A DNA stretch of 64,000 nucleotides from Desulfoscipio geothermicus DSM 3669 (GTDB lineage: Bacteria; Bacillota; Desulfotomaculia; Desulfotomaculales; Desulfallaceae), in contig NZ_FOYM01000012.1 of the NCBI RefSeq assembly GCF_900115975.1, forward strand, positions 1 through 64,000. Reading direction: 5' to 3'. The translations under genes were made by a program, and so were the position numbers. Positions 25,242 through 34,470 of the stretch are shown in pieces. The notes beneath the pieces were generated by a model that searched no databases, was not told the origin of the DNA, and saw only the letters and a list, made by a program, of their open reading frames with translations. Positions within the stretch are counted from its first letter, which is position 1. Each line of letters begins with the position of its first letter.

Positions 25242-27110
25242 CTATTTTAGTTTTTTTTCCGATATCAGCTGTTTATCAATATACACCTGCACTACCCCGT
25301 TTCCCACGTAAGTGATGGTTTTTTCAATCCGGTCACCCCCCGTGTGGGAGTTGGCGTAGGCCACTTTTCTACCTTCCGCGTCCTCGACCACAATTTCCAC
25401 CATATGCGATGCGCCGTCGTTAGGTATTTCATCTTCGATAACCACCACGGCGGTCCTCTCCACCGGACCGGGGCCGTTGTTCAGCACCACATTGACATTG
25501 GTTCCTTCTTCCGCTTCGGTGTTGGGATCAGGTGACTGGTCGATGATCTGTCCCCATAAAAACCCCGCCCGGTAGTCCCAGGTTAATTCTTTCTCATTTA
25601 ATTCCAGGTTCCGTTTCGCCAGCGCGTCCCGGGCTTCATCCAGGGTGAGCCCGGTTAAATCCGGCACGGTTTGCATCCGGGGCCGGGGCCCTTCACTCAC
25701 TGAAACCTGCACCGCCGTGCCTTTGATCACGCTTTTGCCGGCCCGCGGTGTCTGATCCACTACTTTATCCTTTTCCACTTCTTCGCTGTACACTTTTTTC
25801 ACCGGTTGAGCCAGGGACAGGCCTGCTTCCCGCAACCGCAGCTCCGCATCATAAACAGTCAAGTTGTATAGTTGGGGCACTTCCCGCAACTCCGGCCCCT
25901 TGCTCACCGTCAGGTTTATCACCCGGGGCGGTTTTACCTCGGGGTCGTCGGGTCCCGGTTCCTGGGCAATTACTATCCCTTTTTCTTCCTCGTCATACAC
26001 TTCAGTGGTTCTGGCCTGCAAACCCACCGCTTCCAGTTCGGCCCGGGCCTGCTCTTCATTCATGCCCACCACGTTGGGCACTTTGATCGCCTGGACATCC
26101 ATGTAATTGTAAAAACCATAGATTCCCCCGGCCAGCAGCCCGGCCAGCAGAACCAGCACGGCGATCACCGTCCAGGCCCGCGGTACTCGCGGAGCTTTCT
26201 CTTTATTACTAACGTCAATCTCCTCCTCACCTTCCCCGGTTATGCCGTCCCGGTCCAGCGCACCGGTCGGGATGACCACCGTTGCCTGCCCGGTATCCTC
26301 CAGGGCCAGCTCCAGGTGCCGGGCCAGTTCCCCGGCGCTGGCGTACCTTTGCTCGGGTCTCTTTTCCATGGCCCGCATGACCACCGCGGCCAATTCCAGC
26401 GGCACCTCCGGGTTAACCTCATCCACGGGCGGCGGGGTTTCCTGAATATGTTTCATGGCTACGGCAATGGGGGTGTCACCGCTGTAGGGCTGTTTACCCG
26501 TCAACATTTCGTACAGCAGTATCCCCACAGCGTAAATGTCCGACCTGGCGGTGGCCGTTTCACCGCGCACCTGTTCCGGGCTCAAATAATGCACAGACCC
26601 CACAATGGTATCCGAACGGGTGATGGTGCCCGAAGTGGCTTCCATGGCAATCCCGAAATCCGTCAACTTGGCCCGCCCGTCATGGGTGATGAGGATATTG
26701 TGCGGCTTGACGTCCCGGTGCACAATATTATTTTGGTGGGCGTGCTCCAGCGCTTCGCAAACCTGCACGGCAATGCGCACGGCCTCGGCGGATGAAAGAC
26801 GACCGTTTTTCTTAATGATCGCCTTCAGGTTGTCACCCCGCACGTATTCCATGACCAGATAGTGAACGCCGTCTTCCCGCCCCACGTCGTGGATATTGAC
26901 GATATTGGGATGGGAAAGGCTGGCCACAGCCTGGGCCTCGCGCCGGAAGCGACTGATGAAGTCTTCGTCCGAAGTGAACTCCGGGCGCAAAACCTTTATG
27001 GTTACATAGCGGTTGAGGTAGGTGTCCCGGCCCTTATAGACAATGGCCATACCCCCGCCGCCCAGTTTTTCCAGTATTTCATACCTGTTTCCCAGCATTT
27101 TGCCGATCAT
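25242..27110 (-). CDS. prkC: PASTA-domain Ser/Thr protein kinase
   Basis: A membrane kinase that reads peptidoglycan fragments and controls growth, wall synthesis and germination. The cytosolic kinase domain (about 10-270) has GGGGMAIVYKG, HRDVKPHNIL and DFG in LTDFGIAM. The transmembrane helix is at about 310-332. Outside are three PASTA repeats (starting about 340, 406 and 476: VPNVVGM, VPQLYNL, VPDLTGL), then a C-terminal beta-rich domain of about 75 residues. AAGGAG precedes ATG 27110. The neighbouring phosphatase, FHA proteins, SEDS and PBP genes are its likely partners and targets. Confidence 0.95.
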   Translation of the reverse strand: MIGKMLGNRYEILEKLGGGGMAIVYKGRDTYLNRYVTIKVLRPEFTSDEDFISRFRREAQAVASLSHPNIVNIHDVGREDGVHYLVMEYVRGDNLKAIIKKNGRLSSAEAVRIAVQVCEALEHAHQNNIVHRDVKPHNILITHDGRAKLTDFGIAMEATSGTITRSDTIVGSVHYLSPEQVRGETATARSDIYAVGILLYEMLTGKQPYSGDTPIAVAMKHIQETPPPVDEVNPEVPLELAAVVMRAMEKRPEQRYASAGELARHLELALEDTGQATVVIPTGALDRDGITGEGEEEIDVSNKEKAPRVPRAWTVIAVLVLLAGLLAGGIYGFYNYMDVQAIKVPNVVGMNEEQARAELEAVGLQARTTEVYDEEEKGIVIAQEPGPDDPEVKPPRVINLTVSKGPELREVPQLYNLTVYDAELRLREAGLSLAQPVKKVYSEEVEKDKVVDQTPRAGKSVIKGTAVQVSVSEGPRPRMQTVPDLTGLTLDEARDALAKRNLELNEKELTWDYRAGFLWGQIIDQSPDPNTEAEEGTNVNVVLNNGPGPVERTAVVVIEDEIPNDGASHMVEIVVEDAEGRKVAYANSHTGGDRIEKTITYVGNGVVQVYIDKQLISEKKLK

Positions 27111-27137
27111 AGTATTTTCTCCTTGAAAATCATAGGC

Positions 27138-28514
27138 TTACTGCAGCGCCTTGCGGATGATCTCCCGGGCCAGCGGTGCAGCAGCGGACCCCCCGGAGCC
27201 GGCATTTTCCAGCAGTACGGCCACCGCCACCCGGGGTTCTTCCGCAGGGGCGAAACCTACAAACCAGGCATGGCTTTTGCCGTGCGGGTTTTCCGCCGAG
27301 CCGGTTTTACCGGCCACTGTAACGCCTGGCAGCGCAGCCGCCCGCCCCGTGCCCTGCCTGACCACGTTAATCATTTGCTCTCGCAGGGCGGCGGCCACAG
27401 CCGGAGTCATGGCCCGCCGCCATTCCTCCGGGTGCCGCCGGCTTGAGCTGCCGCCCCGCCCCCGGTAACCGGCCACTAAGTAAGGCTGCATTATTACGCC
27501 GTCATTGGCCACGGCGCCGGCCAGCAGCGCGGCATGCAGGGGGGTGACCAGCACCTCTCCCTGCCCGATGGCACTGGAAGCCAGGGTGGGCCCGTCCATC
27601 TCACCCGCCGGGGTGATGTTCCCGGCATATACGGGCAGTTCAAAATCAATGCTTTTCCCAATACCGAAGGCCGTAACCTGCTTTAGAAATTCACCCGCCC
27701 CCAAGGCCAGCCCGTAGCGGCCAAAAGCCACGTTACAAGACTTGGTGAAAGCCTCGCCAAAATCCACCGGCCCGTGCACCGCGTTGTCATGCAAGGTAAA
27801 ACCGTTAACCGTAAGCTTTCCTGTACACTTTATTGTATCCCCCGCCATACCGGGCAAGTCAGCCAGCACAGCCGCCGCAGTAATAATTTTAAAAATTGAA
27901 CCCGGCGGGTAAGCCCCTTGCAAGGCTCGGTTTAAAAGGGGCGCTTCGGCATCATCAATATATTTCGCCGGCTGCAGCGGGTCAAAGGCGGGACTGCTGG
28001 CCAGGGCCAGCACTTCGCCGGTGGCGGGGTCCAGCACCACCACGGCTCCCTTTTTGCCGGCCAGCAGTTTGGCTGCATATTGCTGCAGACCGGCATCCAC
28101 GGTCAAGGTGATGTCGTTGCCCACCCCGGGCCGGCCCAGAATGCGATTGCGTAAATTAATGATTTTGCTGCCGCCTTCCAAGCCCAGCAGAACCCGCGCC
28201 ATGGATTTTTCCAGGCCGGCCGCCCCGTATTTATTTGAATAATAACCGACAATATGAGCGGCGGCACCGCCCAGGGGATATTCCCTTTGATAGCCGTTTT
28301 CCGCCGGTACACTGCGGGCCAGCACCGCGCCGTGCCGGTCCAGTATGGCTCCCCGCTGAATCCGGTTTTCCCCGGCGGCGATGCGCGGGTCCGCCAAGGC
28401 GGCTCCGCTCTTCGTTATGTGATTGATATAGACGGGAATCAGGGCCAGATACACGCAAACAGCCGCCAAACCCACCAGCAGGATATAAGCCAGCCTGCGC
28501 ACATTGTTCCTCAT
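27138..28514 (-). CDS. Penicillin-binding protein (transpeptidase, PbpA type)
   Basis: A class B-like D,D-transpeptidase of 458 residues that cross-links peptidoglycan. It has one N-terminal membrane anchor (about 8-28), a short dimerisation domain, and the catalytic motifs SxxK (YPPGSIFKIITA), SxN (FTKSCNVAF) and KTG (VAGKTGSAENP). It is shorter than typical division PBPs and resembles the PbpA encoded beside rodA and pknB in Actinobacteria. Its start overlaps the SEDS gene's stop by four bases (ATGA), suggesting that the two work as a glycosyltransferase/transpeptidase pair. Confidence 0.92.
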   Translation of the reverse strand: MRNNVRRLAYILLVGLAAVCVYLALIPVYINHITKSGAALADPRIAAGENRIQRGAILDRHGAVLARSVPAENGYQREYPLGGAAAHIVGYYSNKYGAAGLEKSMARVLLGLEGGSKIINLRNRILGRPGVGNDITLTVDAGLQQYAAKLLAGKKGAVVVLDPATGEVLALASSPAFDPLQPAKYIDDAEAPLLNRALQGAYPPGSIFKIITAAAVLADLPGMAGDTIKCTGKLTVNGFTLHDNAVHGPVDFGEAFTKSCNVAFGRYGLALGAGEFLKQVTAFGIGKSIDFELPVYAGNITPAGEMDGPTLASSAIGQGEVLVTPLHAALLAGAVANDGVIMQPYLVAGYRGRGGSSSRRHPEEWRRAMTPAVAAALREQMINVVRQGTGRAAALPGVTVAGKTGSAENPHGKSHAWFVGFAPAEEPRVAVAVLLENAGSGGSAAAPLAREIIRKALQ

Positions 28515-29764
28515 GCCCCGTCAACCTCGCAGGAAATATTAAGCAGCATCCCGGCCAGGATAAAATTGGCCACCAGTGAACTCCCCCCGTAACTGATGAA
28601 AGGCAGGGTTATCCCGGTCATGGGCAGCAATTTGGTCACCCCGGCAATGATGATGAACACCTGCAGTCCCAGCAGGGCCGTAAACCCGGCAGCCATCAAC
28701 ACGGAATATTCATCCCGCTTTATCAGAGCAATTTTAAAACCACGATAAACCAGCAGCATGAACACCACCAGTATACCTATCCCGCCCAGCAGCCCGGTTT
28801 CCTCACATATGGCCGCAAATATAAAATCGGTGTGCACTGCCGGAATAAACTCCGGAAAACCGGCTCCCAGCCCTGAACCAAAGATACCGCCGGCATCAAT
28901 GGCGTAAAGAGACTGAATAATCTGGTAACCCGAACCCTCAGCCGTGGCCCAGGGATTCATCCAGATGGCCACCCGGGTGCGCACATGTCCGACTGACAAG
29001 TAAGCGGCAGCCGCCCCGGCCAGGAATAAAACCGCGCCGGAAATGATGTAGCGCAGCCGGGCGGTGGCCATGTATACCATGGCCAGAAAAGTACCGAAGT
29101 AAATCAAGGCCGTGCCCAGATCCTTTTGAAATACCAAAAGCAGCAAGGCCGTCAGCCACATGCCCAGCAGCGGCCCCCATTCCTGCAGCCCGGGTAAAGA
29201 ATATTCTTTTCCGCCTGCCGCGCGCCATAATACCCGGTTCTCCACCAAATAGCCCGCCAGGAAAAATACCAGCAGCAATTTGACAAATTCGGAGGGCTGG
29301 AAGTGAAACAATCCCAGGTCCAGCCAGCTCTTGGCCCCGCCCAATTCAATGCCGAAAAATATGGGCAGCAGGAGGGCGACAATGCCGGCCAGGGCAAACA
29401 GGTATTTATAATCGGCCAATGAATGATATGAACTCAATAAAGTAGTTGTCATATACAGGGCCGCCATTCCGATGATCGCCCAGGCCAGCTGCCGGTACCC
29501 GTAGGCGGGATTGAGCCGGAACAGGAAAATCACCCCGGTGCCTGTCAGAAAACTGATCAAGGGGGTAATATACAGGTCATATCCGGTTCCCCGGCGCTGC
29601 CAGACAACGCTCAGGAGCATGAAACCGCAGAATATGACCGTTGCGGCGGCTACGGCCCACAGCCCGCCCGGTCCCGGCGCGCGCAGATACAGTGCTGCGC
29701 CGCCGGTCAAGGTATATAAAAAAGTTATCAGCAACAGTTTCCGCTCTTTGCCGCGCCCGTGCAA
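28511..29764 (-). CDS. SEDS-family peptidoglycan glycosyltransferase (FtsW/RodA/SpoVE)
   Basis: A polytopic enzyme (417 residues, about ten to twelve helices) that polymerises lipid II. It has QKDLGTALIYFGTF, the SEDS segment with conserved Asp and Gly, and the C-terminal LPMTGITLPFISYGGSSLV signature. TTG 29764 begins one base after the phosphatase stop codon. Paired with the adjacent PBP. RodA, FtsW and a sporulation-specific SpoVE-like role cannot be told apart from sequence alone. Confidence 0.93.
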   Translation of the reverse strand: MHGRGKERKLLLITFLYTLTGGAALYLRAPGPGGLWAVAAATVIFCGFMLLSVVWQRRGTGYDLYITPLISFLTGTGVIFLFRLNPAYGYRQLAWAIIGMAALYMTTTLLSSYHSLADYKYLFALAGIVALLLPIFFGIELGGAKSWLDLGLFHFQPSEFVKLLLVFFLAGYLVENRVLWRAAGGKEYSLPGLQEWGPLLGMWLTALLLLVFQKDLGTALIYFGTFLAMVYMATARLRYIISGAVLFLAGAAAAYLSVGHVRTRVAIWMNPWATAEGSGYQIIQSLYAIDAGGIFGSGLGAGFPEFIPAVHTDFIFAAICEETGLLGGIGILVVFMLLVYRGFKIALIKRDEYSVLMAAGFTALLGLQVFIIIAGVTKLLPMTGITLPFISYGGSSLVANFILAGMLLNISCEVDGA

Positions 29765-29765
29765 A

Positions 29766-30482
29766 TCAATCCACCGCCACCCAAATCATGGTTATGTTAT
29801 CATTACTGCCGGCCCGGATGGCCTCCGCCACCAGCGCGTTCAACACGGCGTCCGGGTCGGTATCGACCGCCATCAAATCAGCAATTTTCTGCTCGGCTAC
29901 AAACCCGGTCAACCCGTCGGTACAGAGCAACAGCCGGTCGCCCCGAAGGATGTCATAATCAAAAACATCCACTTCCACTTCAGGGTCGACGCCCAGCGCC
30001 CGGGTTAAAACATTACGTTGCGGGTGGTGCAGCGCATCTTCTTCCGTTATGCCGCCGCCGTCCAACAACTCCTGAACCAGCGAGTGATCGCTGGTCAGCT
30101 TGCTGATTCTGCCGTCGCGCAGTAAAAGCGCCCTGCTGTCCCCGACATTGGCCACAGTAAGCTTATTCCCACGGACCAGGCAGGCCGTGAGGGTGGTGCC
30201 CATACCCCGGTGCTCGATAAACTCACGGGCGGAACGGTAAACTGCTTCGTTGGCCCGCCGGATCCCCTGCGCCAGCAGTTCACCGGCGGAGGCACCCGCC
30301 CCGGGCCGGCTTTCCAAAGTGCGCTTGAGCACCTCCAGGGCCAGTTTGCTGGCGACATCACCGGCCCGGTGCCCGCCCATACCGTCGGCCACGGCAAAAA
30401 GGCCCAGATCGGGACATACGCATAGCCAGTCTTCATTCCGCCGGCGCACCGGACCGCATTCGGTGATCTGACTCCACCTCAT
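29766..30482 (-). CDS. prpC: PP2C-family Ser/Thr protein phosphatase
   Basis: Removes phosphates placed by the neighbouring PASTA kinase. The 238 residues show the metal-binding motifs of bacterial PP2C enzymes: RRRNEDW, FAVADGMGGHRAGD, GTTLTACLV, NVGDSRALLLRDG, TRALGVDP, LLCTDGLT and NDNITMIWV. Start ATG 30482 gives the usual N-terminus and overlaps the preceding FHA gene by 50 bases, an unusually long but plausible overlap. In Bacillus the prpC-prkC pair is adjacent; here the SEDS and PBP genes lie between them. Confidence 0.95.
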   Translation of the reverse strand: MRWSQITECGPVRRRNEDWLCVCPDLGLFAVADGMGGHRAGDVASKLALEVLKRTLESRPGAGASAGELLAQGIRRANEAVYRSAREFIEHRGMGTTLTACLVRGNKLTVANVGDSRALLLRDGRISKLTSDHSLVQELLDGGGITEEDALHHPQRNVLTRALGVDPEVEVDVFDYDILRGDRLLLCTDGLTGFVAEQKIADLMAVDTDPDAVLNALVAEAIRAGSNDNITMIWVAVD

Positions 30483-30966
30483 AGCCCCACCTCACAAACC
30501 TGAAAATAATATCACCAATTCTAATCTGATCACCATCAGCCAGCACCGCGGGTCCGGTAAGCAGCTTCCCGTTTAAGTAGGTGCCGTTTTTACTGCCCAA
30601 ATCATCCAGCCAGTATTGCCCGTCCCGCAAGTATAATCGCGCATGGCGGTTCGAGGCAAACCGTCCCGGTAAAATTATTTCGTTATTCGGCCCCCGGCCC
30701 AGTTTTATTTCCCGGGTCAACTCGTATTCCGAGCCCTCCAGCGCGTACTCCCGGGGCGCAGATTCAACAACCAGCGCCCCAAAGCCGCTTTTTTTACGGA
30801 CCCCCCGGCCGGCCGGGCCGTCCCCGGTTTGCGCCCCGGCGACATCGCTTGCCGCCGGCCCGTCTGTATTATGTAAATCCCTGATTAAATAAATCAGCAG
30901 TATAAAAATAAATACGTAAATGAACACTAAAAATAAAGTGCGTAAAACAAATAAAATAATATCCAA
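30433..30966 (-). CDS. Membrane-anchored FHA-domain protein (FhaB-like)
   Basis: An FHA domain binds phosphothreonine, so this is a likely docking partner of the adjacent kinase. Of 177 residues, the first 30 form a hydrophobic anchor (FVLRTLFLVFIYVFIFILLI). After a linker, the FHA domain (about 85-160) has GRGPNNEIILP, FASNRHARLYL, LDDLGSKNGTYLNG and GDQIRIGDIIFRF. It starts at TTG 30966 with GGTGG upstream and precedes prpC, the fhaB-pstP order of Mycobacterium. Confidence 0.9.
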   Translation of the reverse strand: MDIILFVLRTLFLVFIYVFIFILLIYLIRDLHNTDGPAASDVAGAQTGDGPAGRGVRKKSGFGALVVESAPREYALEGSEYELTREIKLGRGPNNEIILPGRFASNRHARLYLRDGQYWLDDLGSKNGTYLNGKLLTGPAVLADGDQIRIGDIIFRFVRWGYEVESDHRMRSGAPAE

Positions 30967-30969
30967 AAA

Positions 30970-31722
30970 TCATTCCACCTTAAAGGTCAATACCGCCCGG
31001 CCCAATTTTATGATGTCCCCGTCGTCCAGTTCCGCCCGGGTTACCCGCATCCCGTTCACATATGTACCGTTGGTGCTCGCCTGGTCGCTGATCGTGTACC
31101 GGTTTCCCGTACGGGTTATCACGGCATGACGCCGGGAAATACTCGGTTCAGGCAAACAAACATGACAAGTTTGCCCGCGCCCGATAACCGTCAGTTCATG
31201 TAACGCAAACCGTCGGCCCGCAAGATTCCCTTCCGCCACTTCCAGTACCGCAGCCCGCCGCCTGTCGGGTAACGGGCTCACGTTTGCGCGGACCGGGATA
31301 TATTGCAGGGTGTCTTCGGGGGTCACACCCGCATCTCCTTCATCTTCCGGGACACTGTCAAAAAAACTTTCTATCTTAAACTTCCCCCGCACCAATTGCT
31401 GATCCTCTTTAAATGTCACCGATACCGGACCCGGCAAAATGTATTTTTTCTCGTCCGCTTTATCAATTACATATTGTTTCATTTCTGTTGACAACCGCTC
31501 AACAAGCGGCTTAAAAGCGCCCAAATCCTGTGGCCCCAGGTAAACTTCAAACCGGTTGGGCACGTAAATGCCCTGTACGCCGGTTTGCCGCCGGTCGCGC
31601 ATTTCCCGGGCCAGTTTTTTGGCCACTTCCACGGGCTGCAGGCTGCCGCTCCCGAATTTGTCTTTAAAAAAACCTTCAATATATTTTTCCAGGTTCCCTT
31701 CCAGTTCCGAGAAAAAGCCCAC
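30970..31722 (-). CDS. FhaA-like protein (DUF3662 plus FHA)
   Basis: About 250 residues. The N-terminal domain (about 1-120: GFFSELEGNLEKYIEGFF, QPVEVAKKLAREM, YVPNRFEVYLGP) is the DUF3662 type found in mycobacterial FhaA. The C-terminal FHA domain (about 170-248) has IGRGQTCHVCLPEPSISRRH, STNGTYVNG and GDIIKLGRAVLTF. In Mycobacterium FhaA links the kinase to lipid II flipping; the same idea is inferred here. GTG 31722 with GAGGTGA is preferred to the ATG six bases earlier, which sits on the Shine-Dalgarno sequence. First gene of the kinase/phosphatase block. Confidence 0.9.
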   Translation of the reverse strand: MGFFSELEGNLEKYIEGFFKDKFGSGSLQPVEVAKKLAREMRDRRQTGVQGIYVPNRFEVYLGPQDLGAFKPLVERLSTEMKQYVIDKADEKKYILPGPVSVTFKEDQQLVRGKFKIESFFDSVPEDEGDAGVTPEDTLQYIPVRANVSPLPDRRRAAVLEVAEGNLAGRRFALHELTVIGRGQTCHVCLPEPSISRRHAVITRTGNRYTISDQASTNGTYVNGMRVTRAELDDGDIIKLGRAVLTFKVE

Positions 31723-31748
31723 CGGCATTCACCTCGTTTTAATCTGAG

Positions 31749-31887
31749 CTTTAAGAGGTTGTTTGAAAAGTCCGCGCGAGATCCACGTCACTGGTCGCTC
31801 CGTTCCTCAAAGCCCTCGCCGCCTTGATAGGTGCCAGGTGTTGAAAGTTGAAAAATCTTCGATTTTCAACTTTCAACACCTGGCACC
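31749..31887. repeat. 139-base dispersed repeat, family B, copy 1
   Basis: The left part (31749-31826) starts CTTTAAGAGGTTGTTTGAAAAG and continues GC-rich. The right part (from about 31831) is a long hairpin, GGTGCCAGGTGTTGAAAGTTG pairing with CAACTTTCAACACCTGGCACC, around AAAAATCTTCGATTTT. The second copy, the same length, is at 34471-34609. Together they flank rlmN and rsmB as direct repeats. Confidence 0.9.
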
Positions 31888-31902
31888 AAAAGAGTTATTG
31901 CC

Positions 31903-33006
31903 TTACGGAACCGTTAGTTCACCGCTGCGCTTGCGAATCCATGCTCCCGGCTTGCCCCGGGCTGCGCCGGCGTCCGCCAGCACCCGGCGCCGCAATTGGC
32001 CGCAAGCGGCGTCAATATCCAGCCCCAGTTCCCGGCGCACCGTTACCGGATACCCGGCACGCTCCAGCGCCGCCCGGAAATTTTTCACATCGCCTGCCTT
32101 GCTGCGCCTGATCCCGCGCTCGGGCACCGGGTTGGCCGGAATCAAATTCACATGGCAGTGGATGCCGCGCAAAACCCGCGCCAGTTCCGCGGCGTACTCA
32201 GCGGAATCGTTTACCCCGCCCAGCAGCGCGTACTCAAACGACACCCGGCGGCCGGTAACCCCGGCGTATTCAGCGCAGGCGGGCAGCAGCTTTTCCAGCG
32301 GGTAAACTTTGTTGACCGGCATCAGTTTATTTCGCAGTTCATTATTGGGGGCGTGCAGGGAAACCGCCAGGGTAATGGCCAGGCGTAACTGCATCAAATC
32401 ATAAATGCGCGGCACAACGCCGCAGGTGGATAAAGTGATGTGCCGGCAGCCGATATTGAGCCCGTACGGGGCCGCAACCAACTCCAGAAACTTGACCGTA
32501 TTAACAAAATTATCCAGAGGTTCGCCCGCTCCCATCAGTACAATTCGCCCGATGCGTTCACCGGAGTCATGCTGCATAGCCCATATCTGATCAATGATTT
32601 CTCCCGGGGTCAGGTTACGCATCAAACCTTCCAGGCCGGAGGCGCAAAGGGCGCAGCCCATGCGGCACCCCACCTGGGTGGAGAGGCAAGCCGTATAGCC
32701 GTAATGATATTTCATCAGCACGCTTTCCACGGCCTGCCCGTCCGCCATCTTTAAAAGATACTTGGCGGTGCTTGCGTCGCGGGACATTTTTTTATCCACT
32801 ATCTCTAACCCACCGGGGCTGAATTGCCCGGCCAGCTTTTCCCGCGTTTCTTTGGGCAGGTTGGACATCTTTGCAAAGGAATTAATTCCCTTGCGATGAA
32901 ACCAGTCCACCACTTGCTTGGCGCGGTATTTGGCCAGTCCCACGGATACCATTTTTTGCTCCAGTTCCGCCAGGGTAAAATCTTTGATATTGGGCAAACC
33001 CGGCAT
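31903..33006 (-). CDS. rlmN: Dual-specificity 23S rRNA/tRNA adenine-C2 methyltransferase
   Basis: A radical-SAM enzyme that methylates A2503 of 23S rRNA and A37 of some tRNAs. The N-terminal helical domain begins IKDFTLAELEQKM. The 4Fe-4S motif CRMGCALCASG (Cx3Cx2C) is at about residue 112, followed by GAGEPLDN and LAVSLHAPNNELRNKLMPVN. The C-terminal part contains the catalytic-cysteine region near the end of the conserved core. The length of 367 residues is normal. GGAGG precedes ATG 33006. It belongs to the fmt-rsmB-rlmN series but is flanked on both sides by family-B repeats. Confidence 0.95.
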   Translation of the reverse strand: MPGLPNIKDFTLAELEQKMVSVGLAKYRAKQVVDWFHRKGINSFAKMSNLPKETREKLAGQFSPGGLEIVDKKMSRDASTAKYLLKMADGQAVESVLMKYHYGYTACLSTQVGCRMGCALCASGLEGLMRNLTPGEIIDQIWAMQHDSGERIGRIVLMGAGEPLDNFVNTVKFLELVAAPYGLNIGCRHITLSTCGVVPRIYDLMQLRLAITLAVSLHAPNNELRNKLMPVNKVYPLEKLLPACAEYAGVTGRRVSFEYALLGGVNDSAEYAAELARVLRGIHCHVNLIPANPVPERGIRRSKAGDVKNFRAALERAGYPVTVRRELGLDIDAACGQLRRRVLADAGAARGKPGAWIRKRSGELTVP

Positions 33007-33077
33007 ATGCTAACCTCCATTGCCGATTCGGGTCAGGCCTGTGGGTGCTTTTAACAATTATGACCTTTTCCCTGTAA

Positions 33078-34463
33078 TTAAGTTCCGCTTTGTTTCTTAA
33101 GTCTGGCGATAAAGAAACCGTCCAGGCCGTGCTGGTGTGGCAGAATTTGCAGGTAGCCCCGGCTCATGGTACCGGCGTGGTCCAGGCTGTCCGGTAGTAA
33201 ACCGGTGAGCGGCTCCGCCCGGAAATCCCGGTGCCGGCGCAAAAAACTCTCCACCTGCCCCAGGTTTTCCTCCCGGGTGATTGTGCAGGTGCTGTATACC
33301 AGCACCCCGCCGGGTTTTAGGGCGACAGCGGCGGCGGCGAGAATTTGCGCCTGCAAGGTCACCAGTTCCTTGATCTGCTCCTCGCCCTTGCGCCACCGGG
33401 CATCCGGGCGCCGGCGCAGCACCCCCAGTCCGGAACACGGCGCGTCCACCAGCACGTAATCGGCCCACCCGGTGTATTCTTCCGGCAGGCGCCGGGCGTC
33501 CGCCAGCAGGACGCGCACAATCTCCACGCCCAACCGCCGGCAGTTTTCTTTGATTAGCTTTATTTTATGTTCATGCACATCCAATGCCAGAATTTCGCCC
33601 CGGTTCTGCATAATCTGGGCCAGATGGGTGGCTTTGCCCCCCGGCGCGCTGGCCACATCGATCACCCGGGAGCCGGGTGCGGGACGCACGGCCTGCCCCA
33701 CCAGAATGGAACTTTCGTCCTGCGCCTGGAAAAGTCCCTCCTGAAAGAGCGCCAGCCGCCCCAGGGAAACAAAGCCCTCCAACTGCAGGCAATCTTCGGC
33801 GTAACGCCCCTTTAGCGTCTTTACCCCGCAGGACTCCAGCCGGGCTGACAACTCCCCGGTATTAATTTTCAATGTGTTTACCCGCACGGTATTGGGCGCA
33901 GGCCGGTTATTGGCCCCGCAAAGGGCGGCCGTCTGTTCGTAACCGAATTCCTCCAGCCACCGGCGCACCAGCCACCCAGGATGTGAGTAACGCAGGGCTA
34001 TGTACTTAACCGGCTCTTTCCCGGGGTCGGGATAAGGCAAATTATCTTTGCCCCGGGCCAGGTTGCGCAGCACACCGTTGACAAATTTGACAATTCCGGC
34101 ATGGCCGTTCCGGCGGGCCAGGTTGGCCGCCTCGTTGACCGCCGCGGCATCGGGAACCCGGTCCATAAACAAAATTTGGTAAGCGCCCAGGCGCAGGATA
34201 TTGCGCACCGCGGTGGACAGACCGGGCAGCGGGCGGCGCAGGTACCGGCCCAGCGCCCAGTCAAGCGTATTCAGGGTACGCAAGGTGCCGTAAACCAGCT
34301 CCGTGGTAAAGGCCCGGTCCAGCTTATTCATGTCGGATTTTTCCAAAACCGCCCCCAGGGCCAAATTGGCGTATGCCTCCCGTTCATCAACGTTTATCAA
34401 AACCTGCAGGGCGGATTCCCTGGCGCTTGTCTTCTTCGTCAACTTTACCACGTCCAAGTTCAA
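33078..34463 (-). CDS. rsmB: 16S rRNA (cytosine(967)-C(5))-methyltransferase
   Basis: A two-domain enzyme of 461 residues: an N-terminal NusB-like RNA-binding domain (about 10-145) and a C-terminal SAM domain with VIDVASAPGGKATHLAQ, VDAPCSGLGVLRRRPD (catalytic Cys) and YSTCTITREENLGQV (second Cys). The apparent start, TTG 34463, has no good ribosome-binding site. A family-B repeat begins only seven bases upstream, so its insertion may have altered the original 5' end. Confidence 0.94.
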   Translation of the reverse strand: MNLDVVKLTKKTSARESALQVLINVDEREAYANLALGAVLEKSDMNKLDRAFTTELVYGTLRTLNTLDWALGRYLRRPLPGLSTAVRNILRLGAYQILFMDRVPDAAAVNEAANLARRNGHAGIVKFVNGVLRNLARGKDNLPYPDPGKEPVKYIALRYSHPGWLVRRWLEEFGYEQTAALCGANNRPAPNTVRVNTLKINTGELSARLESCGVKTLKGRYAEDCLQLEGFVSLGRLALFQEGLFQAQDESSILVGQAVRPAPGSRVIDVASAPGGKATHLAQIMQNRGEILALDVHEHKIKLIKENCRRLGVEIVRVLLADARRLPEEYTGWADYVLVDAPCSGLGVLRRRPDARWRKGEEQIKELVTLQAQILAAAAVALKPGGVLVYSTCTITREENLGQVESFLRRHRDFRAEPLTGLLPDSLDHAGTMSRGYLQILPHQHGLDGFFIARLKKQSGT

Positions 34464-34470
34464 AAATATA

